Shown here: positions 34,157 through 45,700 of the stretch, one piece after another
How positions within the stretch are numbered: the stretch's first letter is position 1
How the letters are laid out: each line of letters begins with the position of its first letter
Assembly: GCA_951799425.1 (NCBI GenBank)
Contig: OX637392.1
Coordinates: forward strand, 56,101,593-56,165,592
Direction: 5' to 3'
DNA: 64,000 nucleotides
From: Ilex aquifolium
Lineage: Eukaryota > Streptophyta > Magnoliopsida > Aquifoliales > Aquifoliaceae
Made by a program: the position numbers and the translations under genes
The notes under the pieces: model-generated
The model's input: the letters and a program-made list of their open reading frames with translations, nothing else
Databases searched by the model: none
Told to the model about the DNA's origin: nothing

Positions 34157-35257
34157 AGGCAAAGAACTAGCCTGAAATCATCAGTCTTCTTTCTCCACCA
34201 CTATAGCAATCTTCGGTAGAAGAACCAGCTAGCCCAAAATTGCCAGAGAACCAGCCCCAAATCGCAAAAAGAATCGAAAGGGTTCAAAACTTAAAAAATC
34301 TAAGATATCGAAAGGACAATGATGATTTTTGAAACCCTAAGTCCTCTATCTTCGTCTCTCAAATCTAATGCAATAGTGAGTGATTTTGAAACCCTAACAC
34401 CTCTCTCTGTCTTGCAGTTATGAAGTGTTTCTGTGGTGATGGACGTTTCTGTTGTGGTGGTGGTAGTGATTGTTGGTGCGTGTTACTAAGTTGTCGGCGA
34501 TGCAGTGGTGACGATGTTGTGGAGGAGAATGGTCATGTATATAGATGGTTGATGATGAGTTTGGTCTAGGTGGTGGTTTCAGTGGTGGTGGAGGCGGAGG
34601 TGGTTTCAATGGGGTTGTGGTTTTTCTCTTTTCCTCTATTTGCTGGTGGTGTTTGGATGTGTTGGGTAGCAAATGCATTATTGCGATAGGAGTTCACTAC
34701 GTTGGTGGTGGGTCTAGCAGGGTTTGGAGGTGTTGGGTGGTGGATCCCTTATTGTGGTTAGGTTTAAGCGGTGGTGTAGGTGGTGATAGCTGGCAAGAGT
34801 AAAAATTTGTGTAATTAGATAAATAATAAACAAAAATAAATTTAATATGGGATAATTGGATTAGGTAATTATTAAGGTTTTAAAAAATGATCACTTTTTA
34901 AATTGTACTAATAGTACCAAATATTATTTAATAAACAAAAAATTTAATATTTTATTTATTAATGTAATATATTTAGAAATTAAACATTTAAGTGTTAAAT
35001 TTTAATCTATATATTTCATATATAGATTAAAAAAATAAATGAGAGGTTGGATAATTTTAGAGGAATTTTTTTGGTATTTTGAGAATTATGATTGATGACA
35101 TCAGTTTTGACTATTAACAAGTCTAACGTCTGTTAGTTGAAGGGGGTGTGGCTGTTACAAGTTTTAAATGTCAAGAAAGTTCGGTGTTATTTTTAAAATG
35201 AAAGGTGGTGTTCGTGGAATAAAATCAAATGTCAGAGGGTGTGAATATAATTTATCC
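33906..35257. mobile_element. Mutator-type element, 1352 bp, perfect 10-bp TSD
   Basis: It starts GGTAAATTACATTCACAC and ends GAATATAATTTATCC, with TIR similarity extending about 100 bp inwards (ACATTTAGTTTTATTACAC against the complement of TGGAATAAAATCAAATGTC). The perfect duplication AATAATTTAG lies at 33896-33905 and 35258-35267. The interior (about 34020-34800) differs in composition: a long TC run, GAAACCCTAA phrases and GGTGGTGG-rich sequence. It has no transposase, and could be a cargo-carrying (Pack-MULE-like) element. Confidence 0.85.
34095..34153. repeat. (TC)n microsatellite inside the Mutator-type element
   Basis: An uninterrupted TC dinucleotide run of about 29 units. Confidence 0.95.
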
Positions 35258-35267
35258 AATAATTTAG

Positions 35268-36340
35268 AGATAGACACATTTCAAACCCACAGTACACATA
35301 TTGTCCACCACAAGTTGAAATTAAAACATTTGAAATTTAACTAGTTTTGAACTATACGAACTCTGTCAGCATAAAGACAAAATCTAACACACATTTCAAA
35401 CTCACAATAGACAGAAGTTTCAAACTTGAATTTATGAATTTGAATTTTTCGGCATTAATGTAGGAAAATTGTCCGTAAAACCCTGTTTAGTTTGCATCTC
35501 AGAAATTTTTTTTTTGTTTTAATAGTTTCTTGAAATTTTTTTTTTTTGACCAGTTATGTTTTGTTTTTGTTTTTTGAAAACTGATAACAAAAAATGCGTA
35601 GATTTAACAAGTTGTGACTATTTTGTGTGTTTTTAGAAACAACCTTTCCAAAATTTAGAAAACACTATCACCACACTTCCACCACCACCTCCACCACCAC
35701 CATATACTTTCACCACCAACATCATCACATTTCCATCACTACCACAACCTCATCCATCATCATCATCACCACCACTATATTTCTATTTTCATTATTTTTT
35801 AGGTTACTGTTCAAACAAGTTTTACTATTTTTTATTCAGTAATATTGTTTTTGAAATCATATAATCAAACAAGTTTTGTAACACCAAAACACACTTTTTT
35901 TAAAATACGCAAACCAAATAGTAGAACCCTTAAAGATGGTTTATACTGAGTAGTCTCAAGTTCAACGTTTTTCATACTCTCTAAGACCATCTGCAATCCT
36001 TTTAAACCTTTTAAAAAACAAAAAGGTAAAAAAACTCTTAAAAACCTTCTTCAATATTAGACTCATACACATACTAAATGAAAAAAAAAACCCTTTTTAA
36101 ACCCAAATCAAGTGAGACTTTTTTTTAATTCTAAATTTTAAATGGTGAGATTACATTCTCTTTTAAAAATTTAATGGTCATATTTTACCCTCTTTTAAAT
36201 TTGAATTTCTATTCCTTTAAAAAAGAGTTTGTCCATTGGAGAGTTATATACCAAATCAAGTTTTTTACCTAAAATTTAAATCTCCATTGAAAATACTCCA
36301 AATATCAATGACCTTTATTTCTCAAAAATATATTATAAAT
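35268..36340. other. Gene-free DNA upstream of the SCAMP gene
   Basis: 35475-35930 has possible TIR-like ends (CCCTGTTTAGTTTGCATCTC and ACGCAAACCAAATAGTAGAA) around a CCA/CAT-rich interior. 35990-36300 looks like an AT-rich MITE remnant. Neither boundary is secure. Confidence 0.35.
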
Positions 36341-36359
36341 TAAATTATAATAATTAATA

Positions 36360-36792
36360 TTCATACTCGAGGGAGTACCGACACAAATTTGAATGAGTTA
36401 TATAGTAAAAAAGACAAACAAACAGTGGGAGTGGGTCTCACAACTCCATTTTTTTTTTGTAATTTCCTCAAACTCAGCCGTCCCACACGACTCGATTTAT
36501 CCGGCCTTTTTCGTCTCAATTCCTCGGCCTTAGTACAACTGTACAAGAAATTTTTGTACTTTTTACGTGACAAAAGTCGTCCATTTCAAAGCTAATAAGC
36601 TGACGCACTCTCTCTCTCTCTAGAAATTCTTCCACCTTTACGCATTCGAAGCCTCAAAAGCTCTGAAGAGTTCTCTGTTTTTGAATTTCTTAGCTGTTAA
36701 GCTTCTCTCTCTCTGCATTACTATTCAGGTCTTAAAACTCTGCTGTCTCTCTCAAATTTGCGGTTTTAAAAGCCGACTGCTGAGGTTTCTCA
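36360..36792 (+). promoter_or_regulatory. Promoter-proximal region and 5' leader of the SCAMP gene
   Basis: Pyrimidine patches (CTCTCTCTCTCTC near 36609-36622, others near 36705 and 36745) precede the start codon and look like plant Y patches or leader sequence. No canonical TATA box is obvious. The 68-codon open frame at 36389-36595 lacks a domain and lies in the likely promoter. Confidence 0.45.
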
Positions 36793-39700
36793 ATGGCCGG
36801 CCGTTACGATCCAAACCCTTTCGCCGAAGAAGACGAAGTTAATCCCTTTTCTGTAAGTTCCTCTCTCGATGTATATCCGTATTGGTGTACACATAGATAA
36901 ACTTGAAGTTGATACTGAGTTTAGCGGTTTTTGAGTATGTAATTTGAAGTTGATATTATGGGTTTTCGGGAAGGATTGATGGAGCTATTGGAGTGGAGTT
37001 TATGGATGATGATATAGTTTCGTTGGCTGTTGGATCTGTTTTATGTGCTTTTTGAATATTTTATTTACGATTCCTAGCTGAATTTTGTGTAATTTTTGCT
37101 TTCTTTGCCTGCAATTCGTAATTGGTTTTCGTTTCTAGTTGGGTTTGGTGTATAATTATAATCAACTGGAGTTTGAAAGATCTTGAAATTGCAAAGAAAC
37201 TGCTTGAGAAACGAGTGGCTGTGGGAGGGTGTCAGAGTTTCTGGGTATTGTCATGTTGTTGATGATTTGGCTAATTATTATGTTCTTAAATGTCCGGAAG
37301 ATGAGGTTAGGTAATTTTGTTCAGAATTATAGCGTTGATCTTTACATGTTTCAGATAGAAAGAAGGGGCATCTATATTCGTGTTTTTCAAAATACCATTT
37401 GAAGTGAGGTGAACCTGTAGTTTTGCACCACGAAGCATGGAGATAATGATCCTTTCTTATCAATTAAACCAGTCCCCTTACTTGAGTTCCTCCACTTTGT
37501 TTAAAACTTCATTTCGACTTAATTTTTATATTAGTGGGCAATGATTCTTCTTCAGATATGCCAAGTCTATCTCATTTGTGATTTATTTTTCAGTTGTATG
37601 TGTACTTGCTGATTTTTGATAGTCCATTGAATTTCAATCTCTCTCTCTCATATGAATAATCATCTTGTACACATAGCTTAAGCATGCAGTACTATGGGCT
37701 TCCTTGAGGCTGACTCTGTTGCATTTGCGTAAATTACATATTGGTGGAGAGATTGGCATACTTATGTAACAGACTTACTATGTTGCAGCAGATGTGTCTA
37801 TGTCTAAGCTACAAAGGCCCGAGAAAACATCTTGATGATGCTTTGTTGATCCTTTTAAGTTGATGCACTAGTTTTCTTGTGTTTGTATGGGTGATAAAGG
37901 AGAAAACTCTATGGAATGATGGAATCTCTTTCTCATGCCACATTTTAATTTTCTGTGCTATACTTAGTTGCTTGATATATATCTGAACTCCATTTCTTGA
38001 ACTTACTTCGACATATATATTTTGGCTATCAGGACCCAACTGGTAGAGAGAAACCATCAGCACAGTCGAAATTTGGTGGAGGTCCATTTTATACAACTGT
38101 AAGTTCAGTGGTTTGTTACTTTTTGAAATTGTCATTGAAATCATCATTTCCTCAAATTAACATTTTGAATGTCATCATGACACAAAAATTTAATGTTTGT
38201 TGTTTGTTGGTCACGACACATTTTGATGTTTAGAAAATATTTTCCATGAAAAGCCTAAGAGCCATTCACGGATAATCGTAAATCCAATTCAATTAACCTA
38301 ATGAGGCCAAAGTTTAAAAGTAAACTAAGGTGGTGTTTGATATAACTGAAAGTTGAAGTCTGAAAGGTGAAAACTAAAGTCTGATTTTGTAGAGTATTTA
38401 GTACTCACTGAAATTTAAGTACTGAATTGAATTAAACTGTTTGATAACTACACGGAGCTTACGTCTGAAAATAAATTAATTTTCAGTTTTACCCTTCCAC
38501 GTCTTAATTTGAAAATATTTATAAAATATGATACATTTAAAATCATGGTAATAAAATTAATTTAAGTTAAATAGATCACTTAAAGCTGTCAATTTTCATA
38601 AATTTTAAAAATTACAACTAGGATACAAATCAAGAGTTTAGTTGCCTTGCAATTTGTTCGCACAAATTAAACATAAAAATTTGATCACAATAACTGAACA
38701 ATAACAAATTGAATAACACAATAAGTAAACAATAACATCTGGTAAAAAAAAAAAAAAAAGAACAATAATTAATAAATAATCGAAAAATTTTGAAAAAAAA
38801 AAGAACAATAACAGGCGTGTGTGTGTGTGAGTGTAACTGTGTGTGCAGTGCGTGTATAACTATGTGTGTGTGCGGTGCATATGTCTGTGTCTGTGTGCAT
38901 GGCGTGCGTTTGTGTGTGTGTAATTGTGTTTGTGTGCAATTATGTATATATATTTTTGCTGGATAAGTTAAGGGAAAGGAAAAAAAAAAAAAAGAAGACA
39001 ACAAGGAAGAAACTTACATGTTACCCGCTGAAGAAGATGGTCGGTTAGGAGGAGGATAGATAAGTTAGGGGTTTTTGAGAGAAAACTAATTAGAGTTTTA
39101 ATAGAATTGTAAAATATTTCGGGGCATAATTGTCATATTATAAATATTATTAAAAATGTTTTGTTGAGCTCTTTCAGCTTTCAGAATTAAGTAAGGGATC
39201 TCTTATTTAGTATTGTAGCCTATTTTTAAGGAGCACTAACATATTAAGAGATTTTAAATTTTGGTTATCAAATAAGTGCGGAATATATTTATTTTAAGTG
39301 CTGAATTTAGGTTAACAAACACACCCTAAGTGTTCTTAGGTATATGGTCATTATCTTGTCCTAAGCTCTTGAAGGTGTAATGGATATCTCTTGATTCAGC
39401 TTTGAAGTTTGAACTCCTCCCTTTCTTGAAGCTTTCGAAACTTGAGTTTTTAAGTATCATGACTATGGACTTAGGTTGAGATTTACAACAAGAATTCATG
39501 AAATTAGCCAATTACAATGCAATTTCCTAACAGTTTTCAACTCGGCTTTAGGTGCAGTGACATTTTTGCTCTTTCTTATTTATGAAAGATGTGTCTGTAG
39601 AAGAGTCTGCCATTTATTATTAGTGTTTCTTTTAGCGCAAATAAGTAGTAGTTGATTTTGGCTTTTTTGTGTGGCTGCATATTAGAAAATTCTAGGACAA

Positions 39701-42700
39701 AGTGGTGAGTTTTATCCATGGTTTAAGGTCATGGTATCGACTATCCACTCGGAAAACTCTGAGACACATCGATCGCGACATTGCGGAGCAGTATCGGGTG
39801 ATACAACCTAAAAGAAAATGTTGAATATGACGAGAAATTCAAGTAATACTACGGCGTCCCAGAACCGTATTGGTTGATTCGGTGACGATATCTCAGCGAC
39901 TTGGGACTGACTCCGATACAACTCGGACGACTCTAGGTTTATACATATCGTGTAACAGTATCATCTCGGAAAATGTTGTCGGATATGACTCGGCCAACTT
40001 GTATCGGTATCGATTGGTTTTATCCTTCTAAATTCATACATCAATTGTACGTCTAACAGTCTTATTGACCATTTTTTCTCAAGAGATATTGTCCAAGTTC
40101 CTGTAATTTGAGGCATTTTTCTTTGAAAATCTACTTTTGAGATCTGTTTAACTTAGTTGAAGACCGTTGTAGATTCATAAAACAGGAAATATTATGTCCT
40201 CTCTTTTCGTTTGATGTACCTTGCCTTTTCAAATGCAAATGGTGAGCATCAGCACTCAGCAGGCACACTTGATATCCTGTTTTGCCATTCTTGACAGTTT
40301 TGTGCACTAGAGTGTGTGGCTTGAGTGGCATATCCCCACTCTCTTTCCCTTATCATGTCTTGCATTTTAAGGAGGGAAAGAGTAATATGTAAAGATATTG
40401 AACTACCGTGTAGTAATAAGAAATACCATGTATTTGCTTGGAATGGGAAATGACAGTATTTTCTCTGTTTAGTAAGTATTTCTTGGCACTAGTTTGGTTT
40501 ATGTCATGCTCATTGATTCTTATTTATAAGGTTCTTTGTTGTTGTATATGGGACTCTTGTATAAAGCTTCTGAAAAATTCCTAGATTCACAAAAAAGCCT
40601 TTTGAGTTTCTTGCTAGAACGTATCTGTTTTAGGAGTTTTTTTTATGTCATATACATTTGACCCGCCTTAGAACACGAACTAGAAGGAGCCTCGTGCCAT
40701 GGCCCATGGTTCAAGGCTACGGTATCGGTCATCGACTTGGAGAGTTCTGAGACACATCGGTCGCGGCATTGTGACGCGGTATCGGGCGATACAACCTAAA
40801 AGAAAATGTTGAGCATGACAAGAAATTCAGGTCATACTGCAACGTTATGATACTGTATTGGTCGATTCGGTGACGAAATTTCGGCGACTCGGGATTGATT
40901 CCGATACAACTCAGATGACTCGACCGAGTCGTACGAAACTCGAAGTTTATACGTATCGTGTAACAGTATCATCTCGGGAGGTGCTGAGTCAGATACGACT
41001 CGTATCGGTATCGGCTGATACTTTGAACCATGTCTCGTGCGCTCGGTTGTCCTTTACATATTTAAGCTGGGGATTTAGACTTCTCCTGGTTTTTAGCCAA
41101 AAAAATGTCTGCTATTATTCCATTGTTCTGGAGGTTATACGCCGGTCAAATATAATGCATGAGTCTGTTAAATTAATTTGATAAAGCAAAGAACCTCTTA
41201 AGCATTAACGCGTATTTACATCGTCTTTCGTTATATTTTCTCCAGTATACAGTATATACTATCCTGAAAATACTGTAGGTTTAAATAATTATTTTATCAG
41301 GATAATTTAGGCTTGTTATTGACTTCTTTTCTGTGCAATGCTGAAGACTTGTTATTGGCTTCTTTATGCTATGTGGATGTTGTGTTTATATTACATTTTA
41401 TGTTCGTTGTCTTTCTATTTATTACCATGATGCATTAATGAAGTGCTTTTGTTATATGTTGATTGTTTGATTTCTTACCGGTTGAATGTGACAAGCCTTT
41501 CCTAAACTCTTACATATACCATCATCATCTTGTTGGAGTTTTCAGACTGCTGGGAGTGTTCCTTCTGCACCAAACTCAAGGCTTTCACCTCTTCCTCCTG
41601 AACCTGCAGATTTCTATGATCATAATGCCACAGTGGATATTCCTCTCGATACATCTTCGGTAGGTGCAAATTTTTGTATTGATAAAACCATAGTCTGTGT
41701 TCGTCATCTGTATCTTCTCCTTATACTTATTTTGGTGCCTCTAAGTGAAGTCTATTGCAAAATCAGGATTTGAAAAAGAAAGAGAAAGACCTGAAAGCTA
41801 AGGAGGCTGAATTGAGAAAGAGAGAACAGGTTTGTCATTTGGAAAATGTTGACTTTTAGAAATTTCTGCAGCATTTTTGTGCTGTTGTTTTTCACTGCTA
41901 TCCTTAATGTGAGTTGCCCAAAAAAAATTTATCTGGGCATCAGCCGGACTTTGACTGGGTGGTTATTCAAGAAACCCCATGGGGTTTTGTTTAGCATTTC
42001 GGTATCCTCTGCATCAAAACCTTAATATAAATGAAGAAAAAGAAGCAGAAAGCTTGCGAAATTTTTGTATGATTCGTCTTCCTTGAATGTTTATTACTAT
42101 TTCAAGCACCACAATCTATGATACTTTGTGGTGGTTGCCAGCGAGGAAATGTAACCATGCACATAGCCATACTTGAAATATTTAGAAGTAAGAAAGGGAT
42201 ATAAACCAATTGTAGAGCCCCCGTATATATAGTCAAAAATAAAGGTACAATAAGGGTAAAATAAGGAAAACCCTAACAAATTAGGAAATAACTCCAAACT
42301 AGGAAATAACTCCAAATTAGGTAAAATAAGGAAAACTCTAACAAATTAGGAAATAACTCTAAATTAGGAAATAACTCCAACACTCCCCCTCAAGCTAGGC
42401 GCAAAAATGTCAATTAAGTCAAGCTTGATAACGGAGTCCCGAAGAATGGATAAAGTGACAGGTTTGGTAAAAACATCTGCAACCTGATCACTGATCTCCA
42501 CAAACGATGGAGTGACAATACTACTGATAACCTTTTCTCGAAGAAACTAGGTAAAATACTAGCATGCAAGCTAGGAACAGATAAAGACAAATCCATCTAT
42601 CTCATGTCCCTTGATAATAATCCTCTTGGTACTCAAGTCATGTAGTAGTGGCAGTAGCAGAAGTCGGACCCTGAGAAGTTAGAGTGGACATAAGTATATC

Positions 42701-45700
42701 CAATCAGGCAGTAGAAGCAGCAACAGAAACAGCGGTAGTAGATGGTGGTATCTCAGCAGTAGCAGCAGTAGCAGCAGTACGGCCGCGAGGAGACGGCTTA
42801 AGCTCCGGATGGAGCTTCCAACAAGTAGCCCTGAGATGTCCTGGTCGGCCACAATAATCACACTGACGAGAATCCCCCTGTCTGCACTGGTCTGGGGTGC
42901 CCTAACGGCGCTGGTCAAACATAAAGGTGGAAGTACCAATAGAGGTCTCAACGGTAGAGGTGTCAACAGTAGGGGTCTCAAATCCCTCAGTAGTGGTCAT
43001 AGCAACAATAATACTAGGGCACCCGTGACAGAAAAACAACTCTAAAATAAATAGAGAGATAAAATAAGGGAGAACAATATACCTCCAGTCGACCAATAGC
43101 GACAAATAAAGAAGGTCCAAAAAAGCTCCCAAATAATCAGGTCACGGTGCCCAGAAATCCAAGAAATATAAATAAATGATCTACTGCATCAAGAGCAGAT
43201 CAACGAAGAAATCTCTAAAATAAATAAAGAGATAAAATAAGGGAGAACAATATACCTCCAGTAGACCAATAGCGACAAATAAAGAAGGTCCATAAAGCTC
43301 CCAAATAATCAGGTCACGGTGCCCAGAAATCCAAGAAATATAAATAAATGATCTACTGCATCAAGAGCAGATCAACGAAGAAATCCAGTCACGGTGCCCA
43401 GAAATTCAGAAAATATAAAAGTGATCTACTGCATCAAGAGCAGATCAACGAAGAGTGCGAAGAACGAAGCCCACTCAACAAAAAACGCGACCCGACAGTG
43501 GGCTAATGAGTGGGCTGGGCAGTGATCCATCACCGACTGCCTTACAATCAGACCAGTCCAGCAAACAGCATCACCGACTTAACAAACAGATTAAACAAAA
43601 CCAACAACGGCCCAAATTAACAAAAGAATAGCCAAACCAAAAGTAAACAAAATCAACAAACCCAAAAGATTGGGGTTGTCCAACAAAGAGAAACTAATAG
43701 CCCAACAGAGAGAAGCCCAAATCAGACAAAGAGAAGAAGAAAAACCAAACCAATAGCTTCAACCAGCAGTAGCCAAAATCAACAAACCCTAGTAATTAGG
43801 ATTTCTTACCTTGCAACAACTAGTTCAGCGAGGAAGACCAAACAACGAGAAACACTAGCAGAAGAGAGGAGACAGCCAACGCCAAACAATCCAAAGTTCG
43901 TCACAAATCAACTCAACAACTTTGCAAATCAAATACCCATAACAGTCAAAATCGGCACTGTTCACATTGCGTGAACAGTAACTTCGGCACTATTCACAGC
44001 CCGTGAACAGTACTTTGGCACTATTCACGCGCTGTGAACAGTGCCGAAGTACTGTTCACAGCCCTTAGAACCTCAAAAAATCTAACAATCCACCAAAAAG
44101 TCTAGAAGCAATGTGGTGGCTAGTGGCTAGTGGCTGCAATGTGGAGGAGGGGCTAGGATTAGAGTTAGGCTCTGATACCAACTTAAAATATTTAGAAGAA
44201 AGAAAGGGATACAAACCAATTGTAGAGCCCCCGTATATATAGTCAAAAATAAAGGTACAATAAGGGTAAAATAAGGAAAACCCTAACAAATTAGGAAATA
44301 ACTCCAAACTAGGAAATAACTCCAAATTAGGTAAAATAAGGAAAACTCTAACAAATTAGGAAATAACTCTAAATTAGGAAATAACTCCAACAGCCATAAT
44401 AAAGTCCAAGTTAATTGTGAGTTGGTTTATGCGAAGAGAGTTATCCCACATCGAAAAATTAAGTAGACCCAAGGTTAGTTTATAAACTTGACGGGTTACT
44501 TCACCCACTGGCATTAATTGTGGGTTGGATGCTATAACTTAGTATCAAAGATGGGCCTTTGGTAGTTGGTGGGCTAAGTCTCTCACCTAGTTGAATTCCC
44601 CAATTTATCAGTTTGTTTCGGTTCAGCTCCAATCTGTTTATCTGTCTATTTCAGTTCGGCTTGTTAGCCCACATGCGAGTCTAGGTTGCACATGAGGGAG
44701 GGTGTGAAGAGAGCTATCCCACAACAGAAAATTAAGTAGACCAAAGGTTGGTTTATATATTTGAGGGGTTACTCTGCCCATTCCAATTAGTTTTGGGTTA
44801 GTTTTAAAAAAAAATTATGACGTCATTGCATGTCGTAATCTATGGAGCAGTTTCTTTGGTCAAAAAGTTCTCCTGTATGTTTACTTATCGTCTATGTTAA
44901 TGTTTATGGTCATTGGCTATGATATAAAGAGTGGTAGTTTCTCCAACCTAGACATTGCTCTCATTTCTGTCTAAATGTTTATTTTCTTTTAGAATCCTTG
45001 GTTATTTCCTTTGTAATAAAGGGGGGACACTAGTGAGATAAAAGGTGTCCAATTTGACTAGTCAACTTAGCTCAACAAAGCCCATTTGGAATGGGCCGCA
45101 TGAATTCTTCTTCATTATCCCACTTTTTCTAGATATTTGATTAAGTCATACACTACGGTCTTTCCTGTCATCCCACTTTATGCAAGTTCTGATCTCCTGA
45201 TTTGGTATCATATAAACTTGCCCTTATCATGGCTTTCTTATTTGGCTTTTGATACAATGCAGGAAGTGAAACGGAAAGAAGAGGCTGTGGCACGAGGTGT
45301 TTTTTCTTGTTCTTTACTTATGTCCCAATCAATCTTTCCCTTTCCCCTTTGGTCAAATTTATAAACGTCAAACACTTGTGTCTGTTAGACCTTCACTAGT
45401 ACTAGTAATCTAATTCTATTTCCTGCTACATGGGGATGCAAATTCCCTTTGTTTTTTTCAGATTGAGATCCAAACAAATAGAAAGGCATTTTAAACTTTC
45501 ATAGTAGATGCTTTTCTCTTTTTTCATGTTGGTGAGCATAGTTGTGCATTCTTATGTGCAACTTGTTTTCTTTTCCCCCTTTTTCGTCTCTTTTTCTTCT
45601 TCTGGGGGAAGTTGGTCACATAATATAGCCGAGGTGTCCCAGCCTCACAAAACCACTTGGGGCAAAATGCAAATTCAGTTTCCTTGGTGTCTCATGTCCC

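Larger units (their letters stand above)
42171..44392 (-). mobile_element. Non-autonomous Copia-type LTR retrotransposon in SCAMP intron 4
   Basis: 2222 bp with 212-bp LTRs (42171-42382, 44181-44392) that differ at only about three positions, and a perfect 5-bp TSD GCCAT (42166-42170, 44393-44397). On the minus strand the primer-binding site TGGTATCAGAGCC follows the 5' LTR directly and matches the initiator methionine tRNA 3' end. The polypurine tract GAGGGGGAG lies just before the 3' LTR. The internal 1.8 kb retains only a gag zinc knuckle; no protease, integrase or reverse transcriptase is seen. Near-identical LTRs imply a fairly recent insertion, so an autonomous partner probably exists elsewhere. 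Confidence 0.93.

Noticed and set aside
34418..34802. Gly-rich (plus) and Pro/His-rich (minus) frames
   Set aside because: Low-complexity translations of GGTGGT-rich DNA inside the Mutator-type element; not supported as proteins.
38630..39048. Frames over the GT-rich microsatellite
   Set aside because: Simple-repeat translation inside a transposon in SCAMP intron 2.
42679..43132. 100-codon Leu/Pro-rich minus frame and overlapping frames
   Set aside because: Wrong frame relative to the zinc knuckle of the Copia-type gag remnant.
43040..43455. CRISPR-like direct repeats
   Set aside because: 173-bp tandem units without unique spacers inside a plant retrotransposon; not a CRISPR array.
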